64,000 nucleotides of DNA, taken from contig NZ_JAKKSL010000004.1 in the NCBI RefSeq assembly GCF_022669015.1, forward strand, positions 248,001-312,000, given 5' to 3'. The notes under the pieces are model-generated. The model saw nothing but the letters and a program-made list of their open reading frames with translations. It did no database searches and was not told the DNA's origin. This DNA is from Colwellia maritima (GTDB lineage: Bacteria; Pseudomonadota; Gammaproteobacteria; Enterobacterales; Alteromonadaceae). The position numbers and the translations under genes were made by a program. This document shows, piece by piece, positions 28,001 through 43,200 of this stretch; the stretch's first letter is position 1, and the number at the start of each line of letters is the position of its first letter.

Positions 28001-31000
28001 TTTTGATGAAACAGGAAATAGCTCTACGGCTAGTATTATCATTGGGGTATACCCAGATAAACCACCTACTGTAACGGATGTAACCACCAATAACTCACTA
28101 TATTTCATCAAAGACACAGTTGATATTCAAGTTTTATCAAATGACGATAGAGCAGTCACTCGTGTTGAAACTTCTTATAAGCTTAATGGCGATATTCTTG
28201 CGTCTCATATCTTTAGTAAAGAAAGTGGCTTAGTGCCAATGCCAATTTTACAGGTAAACGATAAACTTAATTTATCGGAGTTGCCTTTGTTGAACGAAAA
28301 ACAGACGATAATTGTTCAGGTCGTTGCATTTGATCAATTGGGTCAAGAGTCAGGTATATTTGAGTCTGAAATAAAAGTAACGGGGGATATCGAAGGCCCA
28401 CTTGCCAAGATTACCAATCCTGTGCCAGGCTCAATATTGTATGCTGAAGATAACGTAACTTTTTCTGTCAGGGCTAGTGATGGAAGCGGTTTGCAGAAAA
28501 TTAAGATCATGAACGGTGATTTAGAAGTCAGTGTTTTTGACTTTAGTGAACAACCTAAAGAGGCTAATGAAGTCTTTAATTATAATATTCCCCAAGATGT
28601 TGACTCTCTCGTTTTAACTATTATTTCGACGGATGTGTTAGGAAACTCCTCAACATTAAATCAATCTTATACAATTGCGACTGATATAAAGCCTAACATA
28701 TCTATCCGTCATCCTGCGGCAGGATCACGCTTGGTTGAAGGAGAGAGCTTTACTATCAATGCACTCGTTAGCGATAATAGAAGTATTCAATCGGTTGAAA
28801 TTTTTATAGAAGAAAACGGTATTTCAACATTTTCAAAACGTTTTTCAACATACGAATCTGAACATATTGTTAATGAAGGTGCATATTTCAGCGCAAATTT
28901 ACGTGTACCTCATAAATCAGCTCCAGGAATGCTAAAAATCGGAGTCCGAGCACAAGATAGTGTAGGTCTAGTTACAGAAAAATTACTCGATTTAGAAATA
29001 ATGGATGATCAGAAAAACCTAATATTAATCTATCTAATCCAGTTGATGACCTAACCATATATGCAGGTGAGGCGTTTAAACTATCAGGTATTGCTAATGA
29101 TAATAATTACATAGATAAAATCACACCAGTACTTATTAAAGGCAGTGAAGAAATTCTACTCAGTTGGGAAGTATTTACCAGAGAAGATCGTTTAGAACAG
29201 ATCCTAGTAGACAATCAAGATTCTTTTGGATCTGTTGTTGCTGCCGAGAGGTTTTATAGTGATTACAGTGGTCGTATTCGTATTCCTGATGAAATGCAAA
29301 GTCGTGCAGGAGAAACGTTCGACTTTCTTTTACGGGCTTCAGATAAGGGTATTAATATTTCTGAATCGAATAGTTTAAAAATTACGCTTAAGTTAGATGA
29401 TGAAGCACCTGAAATACAATTTAACACACCTGATAAAAACCTAGTAGAAGGGCAGTTATCTACGCTCTCTTTAACTATTAGGGATAATATTTCAGTCGCT
29501 AAGTATAGTATAGATTTAGTTGATAATGAATCGAGGGAAGTGTTATCAGAAACAGGATTAGATAAAAAAGATATTTCTATAACAAACACTGATGTTATTG
29601 ATTTGTCGAGGTATAACCCTTTACCTCTTGAAGGGATGAAGTTCAGTATTATTGCTCATGCAGAAGATAGCTCAGGTAATAAAACCAAGGAAACCTTGCA
29701 AATAAGTTTAATGCCAGATCAGCCACCAATAGTTAAGGTGATAAGTAGATTTCCTGTAAGTAATCTCACTTATGGTGCAACACAATATACTCGTTTAGAG
29801 GTTACTGATGATTATGTTACCTCTGATAATCCCAACCAACTATCTGTGTTATATACCTCGCTGAAAGGTCTAGATGATATTAACAAGCGTAATTTGCTTA
29901 ACGATATTATCGTAACCCCCAGTGATGAACTTAACCGTTTTAGCTTTAACTACCCTGAGGCCGGTAACCTATCAGGTAGTTTACAAGTTAATGAACTAGA
30001 TTATTGGTTATTTACTAAAGATAAAAGCGAGCTCTTAGCGAACCAAATTTCAGACGTAGAATCTTTACAGTTTTCAGTGGACGGTTATACAGTTAGCTAC
30101 CTAATAGATGTTTACTCCGCGATATGTGTTCCCCACAATACTTGCAATACCAAGTCGCTTCAGCAGATCTAATTGCTCAAAATGGTGTACTTAATGTCAA
30201 TTCCTACAAACCAACATCAGGAAGAGTCATTGTCACACCAATAATAGATGGTTTGGCTGATGAAGAACAATTTCTCAAGCAAATACACGTGAGTTTTCAA
30301 GAGCTACCAGATATATTAAGCTATTCTGACGAAGAAGTTAAACGAACCGTTCGCTCATACAATGTCATTAAATTAACTATTTTAGACTTTGACAATACAG
30401 AAGGAAGAGGTTTTTTAAGTCATGAACCTTTAGTTGGTATAAAAAGTAAAAAAGAAGAGTTAAGCCACTTTATTCCATCCTCAGCCGATCCTGCATATAG
30501 CGATATTTTTATGTTTGCAGCATTGAGCGATAAGTATAGTGCTCAGCGACCTGCGCAAATAACGCCACTTATAAGTACATTTAACTATGTGGCAGATGAA
30601 GAAAGCCCATCTTTAGCTATTTTATCTCCTGTCGATGGTTCTGTCATGGTGCCAGGAAAAACCATTGAAGTAAGAGTTCAAGTTACTGATGATACTCAAG
30701 CCATTAGCGATCTAAGTTTGACTGATAATCTTGGTTATATAGCTAAAGTGACAGGTGAATATCAAAAAAATGATGAGTACGTTTTTCAATATACTGCTCC
30801 ATTGAATCAACCTGGTGGTGAAATACATTTAAGTGTAACAGCAAAAGATTTTTCTGGTCGAAGTAGTGCCGCTAGTGTTGCTCTACCTATAGAAATAAAC
30901 CAAGCACCTCAGTTAAAGTTATTATCATTTTCTAGTTATAAAGTTTTCAACCAATCTAAGAATAGTGATGAGTTCACCAAGATTGTTGATGAGCCAGAGC

Positions 31001-34000
31001 GAGTTAATTATGGCGAATTTTGGCTTCGCACAGGTGAAGAATTTGAATTATCAACAGAGATATCTGATGATGCAGCTTTAATTCGTTACAAAATCATACG
31101 CTTTAACCGTGACGGTAGTACTAGTGTTGAATTTGAACATGAGTTTGCTAACCAGTGTCCAGTTTTACCCGTCTTAAGCAGTATTGAAAAAACAGAGATA
31201 TTATTTAATGAGGTAGAGCCAACAGAATACGAAGTATCAGTTGAAGATAACTCTGGAAAAGTTTCAACACGACGGTTTATCATCCATCCTATCAATAATA
31301 TAACTCCGGAAATTAGAATAACCTCTCCGAGTGAAGGGCAATTTATTGTAGCGGGTACCTTTCAAATAGAGGTGGGGCTATTGGCTGCAGATGATCGCGA
31401 AATATCTATCAATGATATAGAGATTTACGCAAACGGGGTGCCATTAACATTTGTAGATATAGGCGTGACAGGTAATTCAGATGCCTCTAATGAACGAGCG
31501 TTAAACTCTATTTATGATGCATTAGAAATCAAGTATTCTGAAGAGGTTGCGCAAGACTATGCACGTTCAACAAGTGATAACTTATTAAACCTAGTTGCGA
31601 TATACAACGTACCGAGCGGGCTCATTAAATTTAATGAAAATATTGTACTAACAGCACAAGTTAAAGACTCTGATAACTCAATAGGGAAAACAGAGGTTAC
31701 TTTTATTGGTGCAGCGGATGAAATTAAGCCAGAAATTGCCATTATAAAACCTGTCGTGGGTTACGGGCCACCTGAGTTCTCAGATTTTTCGGTTGAGTAT
31801 CGTGCATATGATAATGTTAAAGTTGAACAGCTTGAATTTTCAACCACTTATGGTGCTCAGCTTGCTGATGGTACCTATCAAAAATTGGGGTATAAATTAC
31901 CGATACGTACCATCAATGATATCAATGCTATTGATCATGAACCTATTACTACTAACAATATTGATACCTTGATCTATAAACAAATTGTACATGTGGAAAA
32001 ATTGGCTGAAATTGGTGGTTTATTTGATAATTTACCACTAGCGGATACTGAGAGATTTGATATTTGGATTAAGATAGATGCTCGTGACCCTTCGGGTAAT
32101 ATTCGCAGTAGAGAACTCAGTTTTCCAGTGCGTATTGATGAAAGGCCCGTAGTTGATATTGTGTCACCACTGGATGGCAACCAAGTTGTAGAATTAACAT
32201 CTTTATTAGTTAATACCAATGCTTATGATGATGTTGGTATTGATTCACTCCGTTTAGTTGCCTTATCTGGTTCTTTAGGGAATGAGACTGAAATATACAA
32301 TGTTTTATTGCGACAACCTCCTTATAATTTTAGCATTGCCATGCCGGCATTTAATACGAACGATAGCTCTAAAAACCGTGTTGTATTAAAGGTTGAAGCT
32401 ATCGACACCTATGGAGCCGCTTTTGGTGATTTGGATAAACATACAGCTTTAGAAACTATTATTGTCGAGATCATAAAAGATGTTCCACCTGAAGTGGTTA
32501 TATCTAAACCTGTAAATGGTGATGATCCGGTAATTGAAGGTACAAATGTATTAGTTCAAATTAATGCAATAGATGATGTTGCTATAGATAGAGTGACATT
32601 AAATGTAGCTAACTTAATTAATGGCGATCGTACCTTTACTGACGTTAGTTATCCTTATGAGTTTTTCTTGAATATTCCTTACGGGCAAGCAGGAAAGACT
32701 ATAACATTAAGCGCAAGCGCCACTGAACAGCGCGCTAGTGGTGCAAAACGAACAGTAGCAGCTACAAATTCTGTTGAGCTAGATATTATCAAAGATGTTG
32801 AACCACCTGTATTCATTCAAGTCGCGCTTCCCCCTGATGGTGGCACTAGCGTAGCCGAAAAACGTAGTTTTCCCTATCAATTTGATGTCTCAGATAATGT
32901 CAGTGTTTCTTCGGTCAGGTTAGTGCTTTTTGTCGATGGTAATAGTGATGGTCAATTTGACACGTCTGAAAAAGAAAGTGAGCAATTATTGATTGCAAGT
33001 CCGTATGTTGGCCGCTTTAATGTCAAATCTATCAAAGACTATTACCAAGGTCATATAGACAATATACCTAGCCAACTGGATATGCAGTTAGTTATGTATG
33101 CCCAAGATGGAGCAGGTAATGAATCATTTGTTAAAAAATCAGTTATTTTGGTTAAAAACTCCCCCTGAAGTAACAGATATAAAAATTTTGGATCAACGAG
33201 GTAATAATCTTGGCTCAATTGCTGAAATAACACAAGGAAGAGAGTTTGTTGTTGATGTGGTTGCAAATGACCCCGAAGTAGGTGTTGACAGTGTAACATT
33301 GTATCAATCCGTTGGTGACGGTGGTGAAGATGGCTTTCAAGCTGTTTCAACTGATGGTTCTGCCCCCTTTCAATTTCATATATCAGCGCCAGTAGATCAA
33401 GAGGGTAAAACATTAAGCTTCCGTGCCATCGCTTTAGATCTCGATGGTAATAGCTCTGAATTATCATTTATCCGCTCATTAAGCATTATTGAAGATAGAC
33501 CGCCGACGGCAGTAATAAAAACGCCACTTAATAATGCGGTTTTTATCGATGGGCAAAGTATCGATATTCAGGTAGAGGCATTAGATGATCTTGGTGTGGG
33601 CGGTATTGACCGGGTGGTTTTTTACCTTAACAATAAACCTGTGTATACGGCATATCAACATACAGAATTAAATGAAAATTATTTTTCAGCCTTAATTGAA
33701 CCACCAGTAGGTGTAGATGGATTTTCTATACAGGCGGTTGCCTATGATGTACTTAACCAAGCAGGTAGCTCTAGCGTAGTTAAGATAGGTCGTATTGACG
33801 ATACGGTTGCACCTACAATTTCAATTATTAAACCGTTTGATAATGATATCTTAACTACCGGTGAGCAGCTTGTTGCTGCGGTTAGTGTAACTGATATTGG
33901 TATCGAATCTGAGCGTCGTATATATATGACATGGGTACGAGAGTATCAGGATGAAACCGGCACTTGGCAAACACTTGATACTCAGGAAATTGAATTATTT

Positions 34001-34250
34001 AGAAATGACGCACCCTCGGGACGGCCAGATATTCCGGTTAGTGAACCAGATCAGTATTCTTATATTTATTGGGCTAGGTTTTCTGACGGCTCGATATTAC
34101 GACGCGGCTCACACGATATAGAAAGAGTACGTATTGAAACACGTATTGAAACGCCAAATCATATAATTAAAGATACTACAGTACATGAAGTAGGAATGCC
34201 TATTTCCGAGCGACGCTTTCTTGCGCCAACAAAGATAAGTGGTCTAGAGG
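25047..34250 (+). other. Giant protein region 1: signal peptide and Ig-like array
   Basis: Residues 1 to about 3070. After the signal peptide, a non-repetitive head has two cysteines (ISSCGDL, PSQCYLHF) that could form a disulfide. A BIG2-like domain follows near 25910-26090 (YASSHPDLVDVTSAGVIYAL). The rest is a chain of Ig-like domains of the Big_9 kind, each opening with a phrase like SPVDGSVMVPGKTIEVRVQV and carrying a strand like VDFYVNSQLVGSDHIPPY or VQFFLDDASIGTVLKPPYEL. At least ten such openings can be counted between 26400 and 33850. Frame breaks near 29015 (missing A), 30118 and 33150 (extra A) fall inside it. Confidence 0.75.
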
Positions 34251-37200
34251 TAGCAAATTCGGTTTATTATTCATCTGTTGCCCAGTTTATTAGTCCTGAT
34301 CGAGAGGGAGCAATGGTTGGCTCTTGGTCAACACACGATCCTGCTCGTTTTGATAATTTAACAGTAGCCTCTAAATTTACGGCAAATAAAACGACAGAAC
34401 AGTGCTCAATGTGTACGGGGTTGTTTTTAGCTGATTTTGCCTCGGAACAATCAGACTCTGGCGATATTCTACTTTATTCTGAGCTACTTAACGGCTCGAG
34501 TGAAATATTTTCAGGGACGATATCAGAAATATATGCTGATGAAAATGTTGTTTTAACGACAAAACACGGTATGCCAATTTTTGATGTTGACAGATTTCAA
34601 AATTATCTATTTAAAGATTTGCTTGAAGAAGAAATGGCGAAAGATGAGGATACTGGGAATACCTATTACGATAATGATTCGGGTGAATTGTTATTGTTTT
34701 CTAATCAAAATGGTGACGGTCAATTCGGTTTGCCTTACTTATTGGCCGGCCGTGTTGACTTACCCTTCATAGAGGTTTTTGGTTTATCGAGAAAAGATGA
34801 CTTGGTTTTTGTTGCCAATGGTGCAGGGGGAGTTCAAGTCATCAATATTTCTAATATTCAAGCTCCTTATAGGGTTGGTTTTGTTAAACCTAATGGTTAT
34901 GCGAGAGATGTAAAAATTAGTGGTAATTATGCCTATATCGCTGCTTCCTATGAAGGAGTTGTTGTAGTAGATATTGCTGATCCTAATTTACCTATAATTG
35001 CTGTGTTAGATACCCAAGGCGTAGCGAATAAATTACAAATTGTTGGCAGTAAACTATATGTAACCGATATGACTGGCGTTGGCAGGGTTTCTCAATTAAA
35101 CATAGTAAATGTCAGTGATCCTTTTCATCCAAAAATGGAAAGAAGTATTGCGATTGAACCGGCACGTGAAGACTTTGTAAGTGATGGTGTTTATGACGTA
35201 CATGTATCGGGAAATAAAGCTTATTTAAGTGTTCATTATTCTAATCAAGAAGATAAGCAAGTTCAAAGTGTGGTAGAAATAGTAGACCTTGAGCAGATCG
35301 ACAAACCACATGTGGATGCAAGTATTCCAGTGGTGATAAATCGTCATGCGTCAGAAGATAACTTTGCTATTCGTGACTTGACACTTGCTCGAGGGGCTAT
35401 TCAAGTCGCTGCGGGTAAATTAGGTATCAATAGAATTGAATTAACCGAACTTACTGTGGTTGCTCACACTCCGGCGGTAGATGAAGACTTTATTAGTACG
35501 TCTTTAGGTAATATTTCCATTGAGTTGTCTTCGGTCATTTCTCATGATGCGAATTTAGTTGATTTTGTCGAGATTTATGAAGGTGCTGTACTTGCAGATG
35601 GCGAAGGCTCTTATACTGTAGGTGAAAATATTTCAGAACGTTTTACTTTTTCTTTTGCAGAACGTAACAGTGAACCGGCTTATCGATTTATTGATATAAA
35701 GCCAAAGATTAAGGATAATTATTTACAGGCAAATCAACAGTACGTCGTTGTTGTTAAAAGAGGTCTAACGCCATTATCAGGTAATTCGCTTAGTCGTGAT
35801 TATGTTTATTCTTTTTATACCTCTCTAGCGGGTTCACAACCTCTGCCTAATATTCATGCGATATCACCAGATTCTGGCTCGATAATTGGGGGAGATCAAA
35901 TCACAATTGAGGGAGATAATTTTGGCAGTAATCCTAAAGTGTTTTTAGGTGGTTTGCCTTTGGTGATTAACTCCGTTGAATTAGCACAATCTGAAGGTGA
36001 ATTAGATAGAATTATAGCGACCACTATTCCTAATGAAGCGGGTCCGGCAGCAGTACAAGTTGTTACTGAACAAGGATTAGAAGATAGAGTTATTGGCGCT
36101 TATACCTATCTAGATATACTGAAAATTTCATATATTACTCCCTCTGTGGTTGACGTTAACCAAGAGGGTGAAAATAATCACGTTGAAATTATTGGCTACG
36201 GTTTTAGTCAAAAAATAACTCTAAAAGCTTACCCCGTAGGCCAACCAGAAAATGCGGTTGTTGCGACTGTGGATGAAAATTATTTGTATTCATCCGTTGG
36301 TCAAGGTCAGTTAACGTTGTTAACACCTCAATCAATGTATTGGACTGTGCCAGATTTTGGTAATATTTACCGTGGTTATGTTGATGTAGAAATTAGCGAT
36401 GAACAAGGACGATTCTATTATGCACCTAAATCATTATTTTATGGAAACCTCTCTGCTAATGTTCATATCAATCTAGAAGCGCCTTTTTCATATGAACAAA
36501 TGAAAGACGAATTATCTGCTATTGCGAGTGGGGTCAGCTCAACGATTAGCCGAGATCCATCTAAATTACCTGCGGGTAAAATTGTAGGTTTAGCGGTTGA
36601 TAGTGAAATAGGTCTTGTTTATGCGTTAGGTCGGGGTAGTGGTCTTGTTGGCTTGCCTGACATAAACCCCGTAAATGTCGTTGACCAAGAACAGTTTAGA
36701 CAGTACATCACGCCTAGCCGGCTAGAGCTAATTCATTATGATCGCTCTGTTTTGCAAGATACGGCACCAATGGTTGGTTTAGGGTACTTTGACTTGCCTC
36801 AAGATTTAAATGCATCGGGTTTAGTTTTAGGCGACAATCATCTTTATGTAGCAGCCAAAGGCATGCATTTTCCTAATATAGATACACCTTATGAAGATTT
36901 GGTTTGGTTGCTAACCTATGATAGAGAGGACAGGTTGCCAGGTGAGTTAACCGGACAAGATGCACAAAATAGTTCAAAAGATAGGGATATACAATTTAGC
37001 ATTCCTTTACCGTTTAATTTGCCGCCATCAGAGTTATTGATAAAAGATCAGTTATTAATTACCCATGCAGGTTCAGAGGGACTTGTGATTGTCAGTATTT
37101 CTGAGTCAGAACGACCAAGCGTGATTAAACATGTTAAAAAGTTTAACCAAAATGGTATTGAGCGTGATTTAAATGTAGCAGCGATTAGTATTCAGCAAAA

Positions 37201-40200
37201 TTTTCTGTCAGTCTTAACTAGTGATGAAAAATCAATGCGTATTATTTATGACTTAAGCCAACCTGGATTGCCCCAAGTACAAGATCATTCGTTAGCAGGA
37301 ACAAGAGTATTAGCAGGTATTGAACAACAGACAGGCACTGCTTTTTATCAAGACGGGGTGAATTTATTAAATGATACTAATGTTCAAAATCCATTAATAG
37401 AAGGAAGTTATAAGGCTAATGGTTTTACTTTAAAAGGAGAACCGCACGCATTAGTTGGTTTAACGTCTTTGGTTGCTAATCTCAATATTGAAGACATCAA
37501 TAAAAATGGTAGTTTATTCTGTCATAAAGGATATTTAGCCATATTTGATATTAGCCAAAAGGCAGATATCAGTATTAAAGATTTGTCGGTGTTAACTGAG
37601 TGTAATAATAAGCTTGAAGAAATAACTTATGAAGGATATCCAACAACTTATAAAGCACCATTAGTCTATAGTGATGACGGTCTTGTGGTAACTATTTCTC
37701 AATACGATGATGGCTATGACGCATTAACCATTGTTGATACCCACATGCTTGATTTGGTAACAAGTTACCCAAGACAGCAACAGGCAGGCATTAGTTTAGA
37801 TAGCTCAATGCAATTGAGCTTTTCTCAAGCAATTATTATTCCTGACGGGCAAACGGACACTCAATATTTGTCGCGATACCTTGCCCTAATTTATGATGAC
37901 TCTAGTGAGACCGGAAAATCAGTTGATATCAACGTAGTGCTCGACTCACAAAACCCTCGCAAAGTAAGTATTATTCCTACAGAAAATCTCGAGGGTGACA
38001 GCGCATATCGCATTGTGTTGAAAAGTGAACCTTCAGATGGCGGGCGTCGAGCGACGGGGTTATTTGATCATGTTATCAGTTTTACTACAGGTAGTGGCTT
38101 TGGCGGGCAACCTGTTATTCATTCAGTAATCCCTCATGTTGTTGAGACTCATGGCGGCTTGGTTAACGTCGTTGTATCGAATAGTATAAACCCGACTTTT
38201 CTAGTCGCTAATTCACCGGTGATTCTGTCTCAAACAAATTTAGCGGATAATAAAGTTGAATACAGTTTAGAGCCGGCAGAGAATTTAGCAGGCTCGGCTA
38301 GTTTATCCATTATTGAACCTGACGGTAAACAGGCAACACTGCTCGGGGCTGTACAATATACAGAATCTCTTGTTTTAGAAAATATATCTCCTGTCGTTGG
38401 CAGCGTGGTAGGTGGTACAGCAGTTCGACTGACAGGTAGAGGTTTTAAAGCGGGAGTTGGATCGACTCAAGTGTATGTTAATAATACGCAAGTTTCAGCA
38501 CATAATATAAAAGTTATTAATCAGCAAACCCTAGAATTTATAACCCCTCCAGGGCAGCTTGGCTTATCAGACATTCGTGTAGAAACGGTAGGTCAACAAG
38601 AAATATTGACCGACGCCTTCACCTATTTACAGCCGGTTAAAAGCAATATAACGGCGAGTAAAAAAGATACTTTTTATGATATAAAAATAGATCCCACGGG
38701 TACTTATGCAGTTGCAGCTGCAGGTGATGGTGGCGTTCTTATCATTAATATAGACTCCTCAACATTTACGGCCGATGCCAATGATGTGACCAATATCGAT
38801 GAATTACGCGAGCTAATCGATAAAAATAAAGACAAAGTAGATGATCGAATTGTTTCACGAATTCTGCTCCCGGGCGGTTATGCGGCCTTAGGCATAGATC
38901 TTTTCTTTGAGCGAAACAATGATCGTATATTTATTAGCGCAGCTAAATTGGGCGGAACTACCAAAGATGCCAAATTATTTATTGTTGCAGTTGATAGTCT
39001 CGATATTACCACGTCAACCATAGTTAACGAGCTTCCTCTTAATGCAAGTTTTGCTAAAGGTATTGAAGTTAAGAATAATCAAGCGGTTATCGCTATGGGT
39101 GATAAAGGTTTAGGTATTGTTGATGTCTATCTGCACAGTAAAGTTTACCTCGCTGATTATATTGCTTTACCTAATAATAAACCGGCATTAGATGTCACTC
39201 AACTTTCTAGTCAAGCGGGTATTTCTGCTCGTTTTGCTGTGGCAGCCGGAGAATTTGATTTTGCTTCTAATCGTTTAACCGATACTGAGGTTGTTGGCGG
39301 CGGTGGTTTTTATATTATCGAACGTAATAGTACTAAAGGTTTACAAATCCTTTCTAGTTTAGATATTCCTGCCTCTAAGGTTATTCTTGATAATACAAAT
39401 TACGCATCGCCGAATCAATATGCATATCTTGCTGCAGGTGAGATTGGTGTTGTAATTGTTGATATTTCAGATGTATATAACCCCAAAATTATTCATAGAA
39501 TCCAGACTCCGGCTTATGATATTTCACTGCAAGGTAATGTTCTTTATATAGCTCAAGCAGAGGTAGGCATTACTAGCTTTGATGTAACTAACCCCAAAGC
39601 ACCGACAAAGCTCGACAGCTTTGAAGCATTAGGTGGCAGCAGTATTGACGTCGTATTAGCGACTAATTATTCGGCTATTGGCGCAGGAGTAGGTACTTTT
39701 GGTCATGGTGTGGTTCAAGAAACCCCTGATGCTATATTAAAGCTTAATTCAGTTAATCCGGCTAACGGAATACTTGATTTTGATACAGATGAAAAGCTAA
39801 AAATTCGTTTGAGATTCAATAAGGCCATTGATTTATTTGATGAAAACAAAGACCATTTTACTGTTTTGGATGAAAATGAACAGCCCATACCTAATCATAT
39901 CGAAATAATAAATAATGACGCCATTATTTATTTAGATAGCAGTTTAGGCTTGGAGGTTAATGATATTTTAACCGTAGAAGCTACTGCGGGCATTATCGCG
40001 AGTAAACCCGTTTTACAAAATGGTGAACAAATAAATTTAGAGCTGTACAGGTTGAAAAGCACTCAGCGAGTGAACCTAGTCTACAGAGGGGCAAGACCTG
40101 AAACAATTAGTATAGATACTGTTTTTCCAAGGCATATTCAGCTTGACCATGCTGAAAATATAACGGTTTCAATGCTAGGCTCCCCGCTTGATATTAGTCG

Positions 40201-43200
40201 TATCCGCGGCTTTATTGGTGGCACTGAAATTGACGCTATATCCATTGATAGTAATAATGATGACGAGCGAATAAGTATTATTACCTTTGCTGTTCCTCCT
40301 ATTGCAGCTAGTGGCTTGTACGATATTACTGTGATGGTTGAAAAACAAGGACTGTGGCAGTCAGTATCACTCTATGGTGCTTTGCAAGTTAACCAACCTA
40401 TTGAGTTTACTAGTATCTCTCCTAAATGGGGGCCGGGTCGGTGGTACAAAAGTTACTATCTTGGGTAAAGGGTTCGAACCGGGCAATACAGTCATGGATG
40501 GATTGACGGTAAATGTAGGCTCACAACCGGCTCGAGAAGTTAGGGTAATATCTACCACAGAAATAGAAATTGTTACACCTCGAGGGGTTAGTGGTTATAA
40601 CAACCTATATGGGCAAGATCGCTATGGTAATCAAACCTCGCTAGAGGGTGATAAAGGTTTTGGTTACGGTATTGCGCAATTATCTGTTACTAGAGCAGCG
40701 CTTGTTAACCCTGTTGATGTTTATGTTGAGCAAGAAAGCGGTGTAGCAGCACTAGCAACCGGTTATTTTTCTGATTTCAGTTATGGTGACGTGGTACGTC
40801 ATGGCAATGCACAACTAAGCGATGACCAAAATGAAGATGTTGTCTATGACGGCACAGAGCTTAATGAGTCATTGTTTGCGGCCGACTTCAATGTACAAAA
40901 CCCGACTTCACCCATTCTTGTTGGTGGAATACCAACATTACCAAGTGGCGAAAAGGGCTTAAATGAGATTGCCCGTTTCCAAACCTATGTCGAATTAGCA
41001 AGTAAGAAACTTAGAAGTGAGAACTTAATTGATCAACCTATTTTTACTGCCGCAGATCAACATGCACTTGATCGAGTAGACGGAGCTTCGTTACTCGGTT
41101 CAGTTGACTCTATTCGTGTATTGTTCAGTGAAGATGAAGAGGTCGGAGTACAGCATAAACGCTTGTATATGGCTGCAGGTAATGGTGGTATTACTCGACT
41201 TAATTTTGATGATCAAAATGGCATGCAAGTCATTGATAGTGTTTTGGCTGAGCAACAAGTGCGTGACCTTGAAAAGGTTGGTTATAGCTTGTTTGCATCA
41301 ACATCTAACGGTGTTGAAGATGGAGGTGAACCTCTTCTTTGTGTTTCTGCTTCAGGCCCTGCAGCTAGTACTGCTTTTGAGTCTTATAGTTATATTGAAT
41401 CTATAGATCCAATTAGTGTACCGAGTATGGGACACTTATCGGGTGGTGATCTGTTGTATTACAACAAAGGTCGGCTATTTAATGGCACTAATTCCTTTGG
41501 TAATCTTTGGGGAAGGTGCCCACCAAGTTGGCGGAAATCTTCCGCGGAGCCGTTAAGAAATAGTGATACCGATACTCTTAATGTTATCAATGTTTTTGAT
41601 CCATTATTAACACAAAGTTATGACTTTGATGGCACTGTTTTTGATGTACTCAATTACGGTGACTATATCATTGCGGCTTTAGGTGATAAGGGCATTGATA
41701 TTTTCCACCGAGACCAACCTGATACTAGGGTTCGTGTTGATTTAAATTTATTGCAAGCAGAGTCAAGCAGTGCTCATCGTCTTAAGCTTGCGGGAATGTG
41801 TTATTTGTTTCTGCTATGGGCAGCGGCGTTATCGTGCTTGATTTAAGTGAAGTAATGGCGCCACGCGTAATTTCTGCGGGTAATGATGAAATCATTAACT
41901 CGTTAGATATTTACCGAGATCGTCTGATTGCAGGTTGGGCCAGAAGGTTTACGAACACTACAATTACCTGCTGCCATCGTTTTGGCTACTTCAGTAAAAG
42001 AAGGTGACTACCTTGCGGCTAACGAGCCTTACCGAGTTACCTTCAACGAATCAGTTACTATCGAATCAGTTAAAACTGACGGCGTTGTTCAAGTAACAAG
42101 GCTTGATAGTAATGAAAGCGTACCTGTAGTTATTACGGCTATTGATAAAATTGATAGCAGTGCGCGTGAATTTGATTTTGATTTTGCACGAGAAACAGAT
42201 GTTGCTTATCGTATTGATATAAATGATGTGCGTAATTTACGAGGCACAGGTCAATGGACGCCTTTTACTCAAACTTTTGTTCAAGCGAATGTTGACGCCT
42301 TGCGTCCGTATATCTCAAACCTTGATAACAATGTTTTCCATCGCGGTGATCAGCAGACAATTACCTTACATGGTGAAAATTTCCGACCAGAGATGACACT
42401 GTTAGTTGATGCCTACCCGGTGGCAATTAACTGGATAGATGAAAATACGGTAGAAATTCCTGCATCTGGTTTAGACATATTACCGCTAGCGATAGGGCAA
42501 CATCACATCAGACTAGTTGATGCGGAACTTGAGCTTCAAGTTCCGGGTGCAATCCTCATAGGGGATGAGCTGATTGATGTTGAATTATCGTTAAGTAGAG
42601 ATGCTGTTGACACCCAAGGTGACTACGATGTAGCCATTCGTGCTTCAAAATCAATAATTTTACCCGGCGCAAAAGTTATTATGCGCTCGTTGAGTGGCAA
42701 TGAAATTCGTAGCGAGGTTAATGATTTAGGTTTTGACATTACTGATTTGCGAGATGATGTAAAAGATTTAAATACCTTCACCTTCCGTGTTCCCGGTGTA
42801 CTTACGCCTGAGTTATACCAAGTTTACTTAGCGGTTAACGGCACAGAGCTATTGGTTGGTAATATTTCTTACACCCTTGCAGACGGCTTGAATATTGATT
42901 TGCCTAATTACCCACCTCAACAGATAGGTGCAACGGTTATTACCGATAATATTCTATTTTGTCGGAGTTAAATCTGGTGAAGAAGCAACAGCAGAGAATC
43001 GTTTCTTGATGCCTTCGGGATTAGAAATTTATGACATTAGTATCTGGGAACAACCAATTCGTATTAGCCAATTGATTACAGATGAGCCAGTAACAGGTAT
43101 TGAGGTTGTAGACAATTTAGCGTTCTTAGCAAATGGCAAAAATGGCCTAGCAATTGTTAATATAACTGACTTGGCCAAGCCACTATTAATAGATAACCAC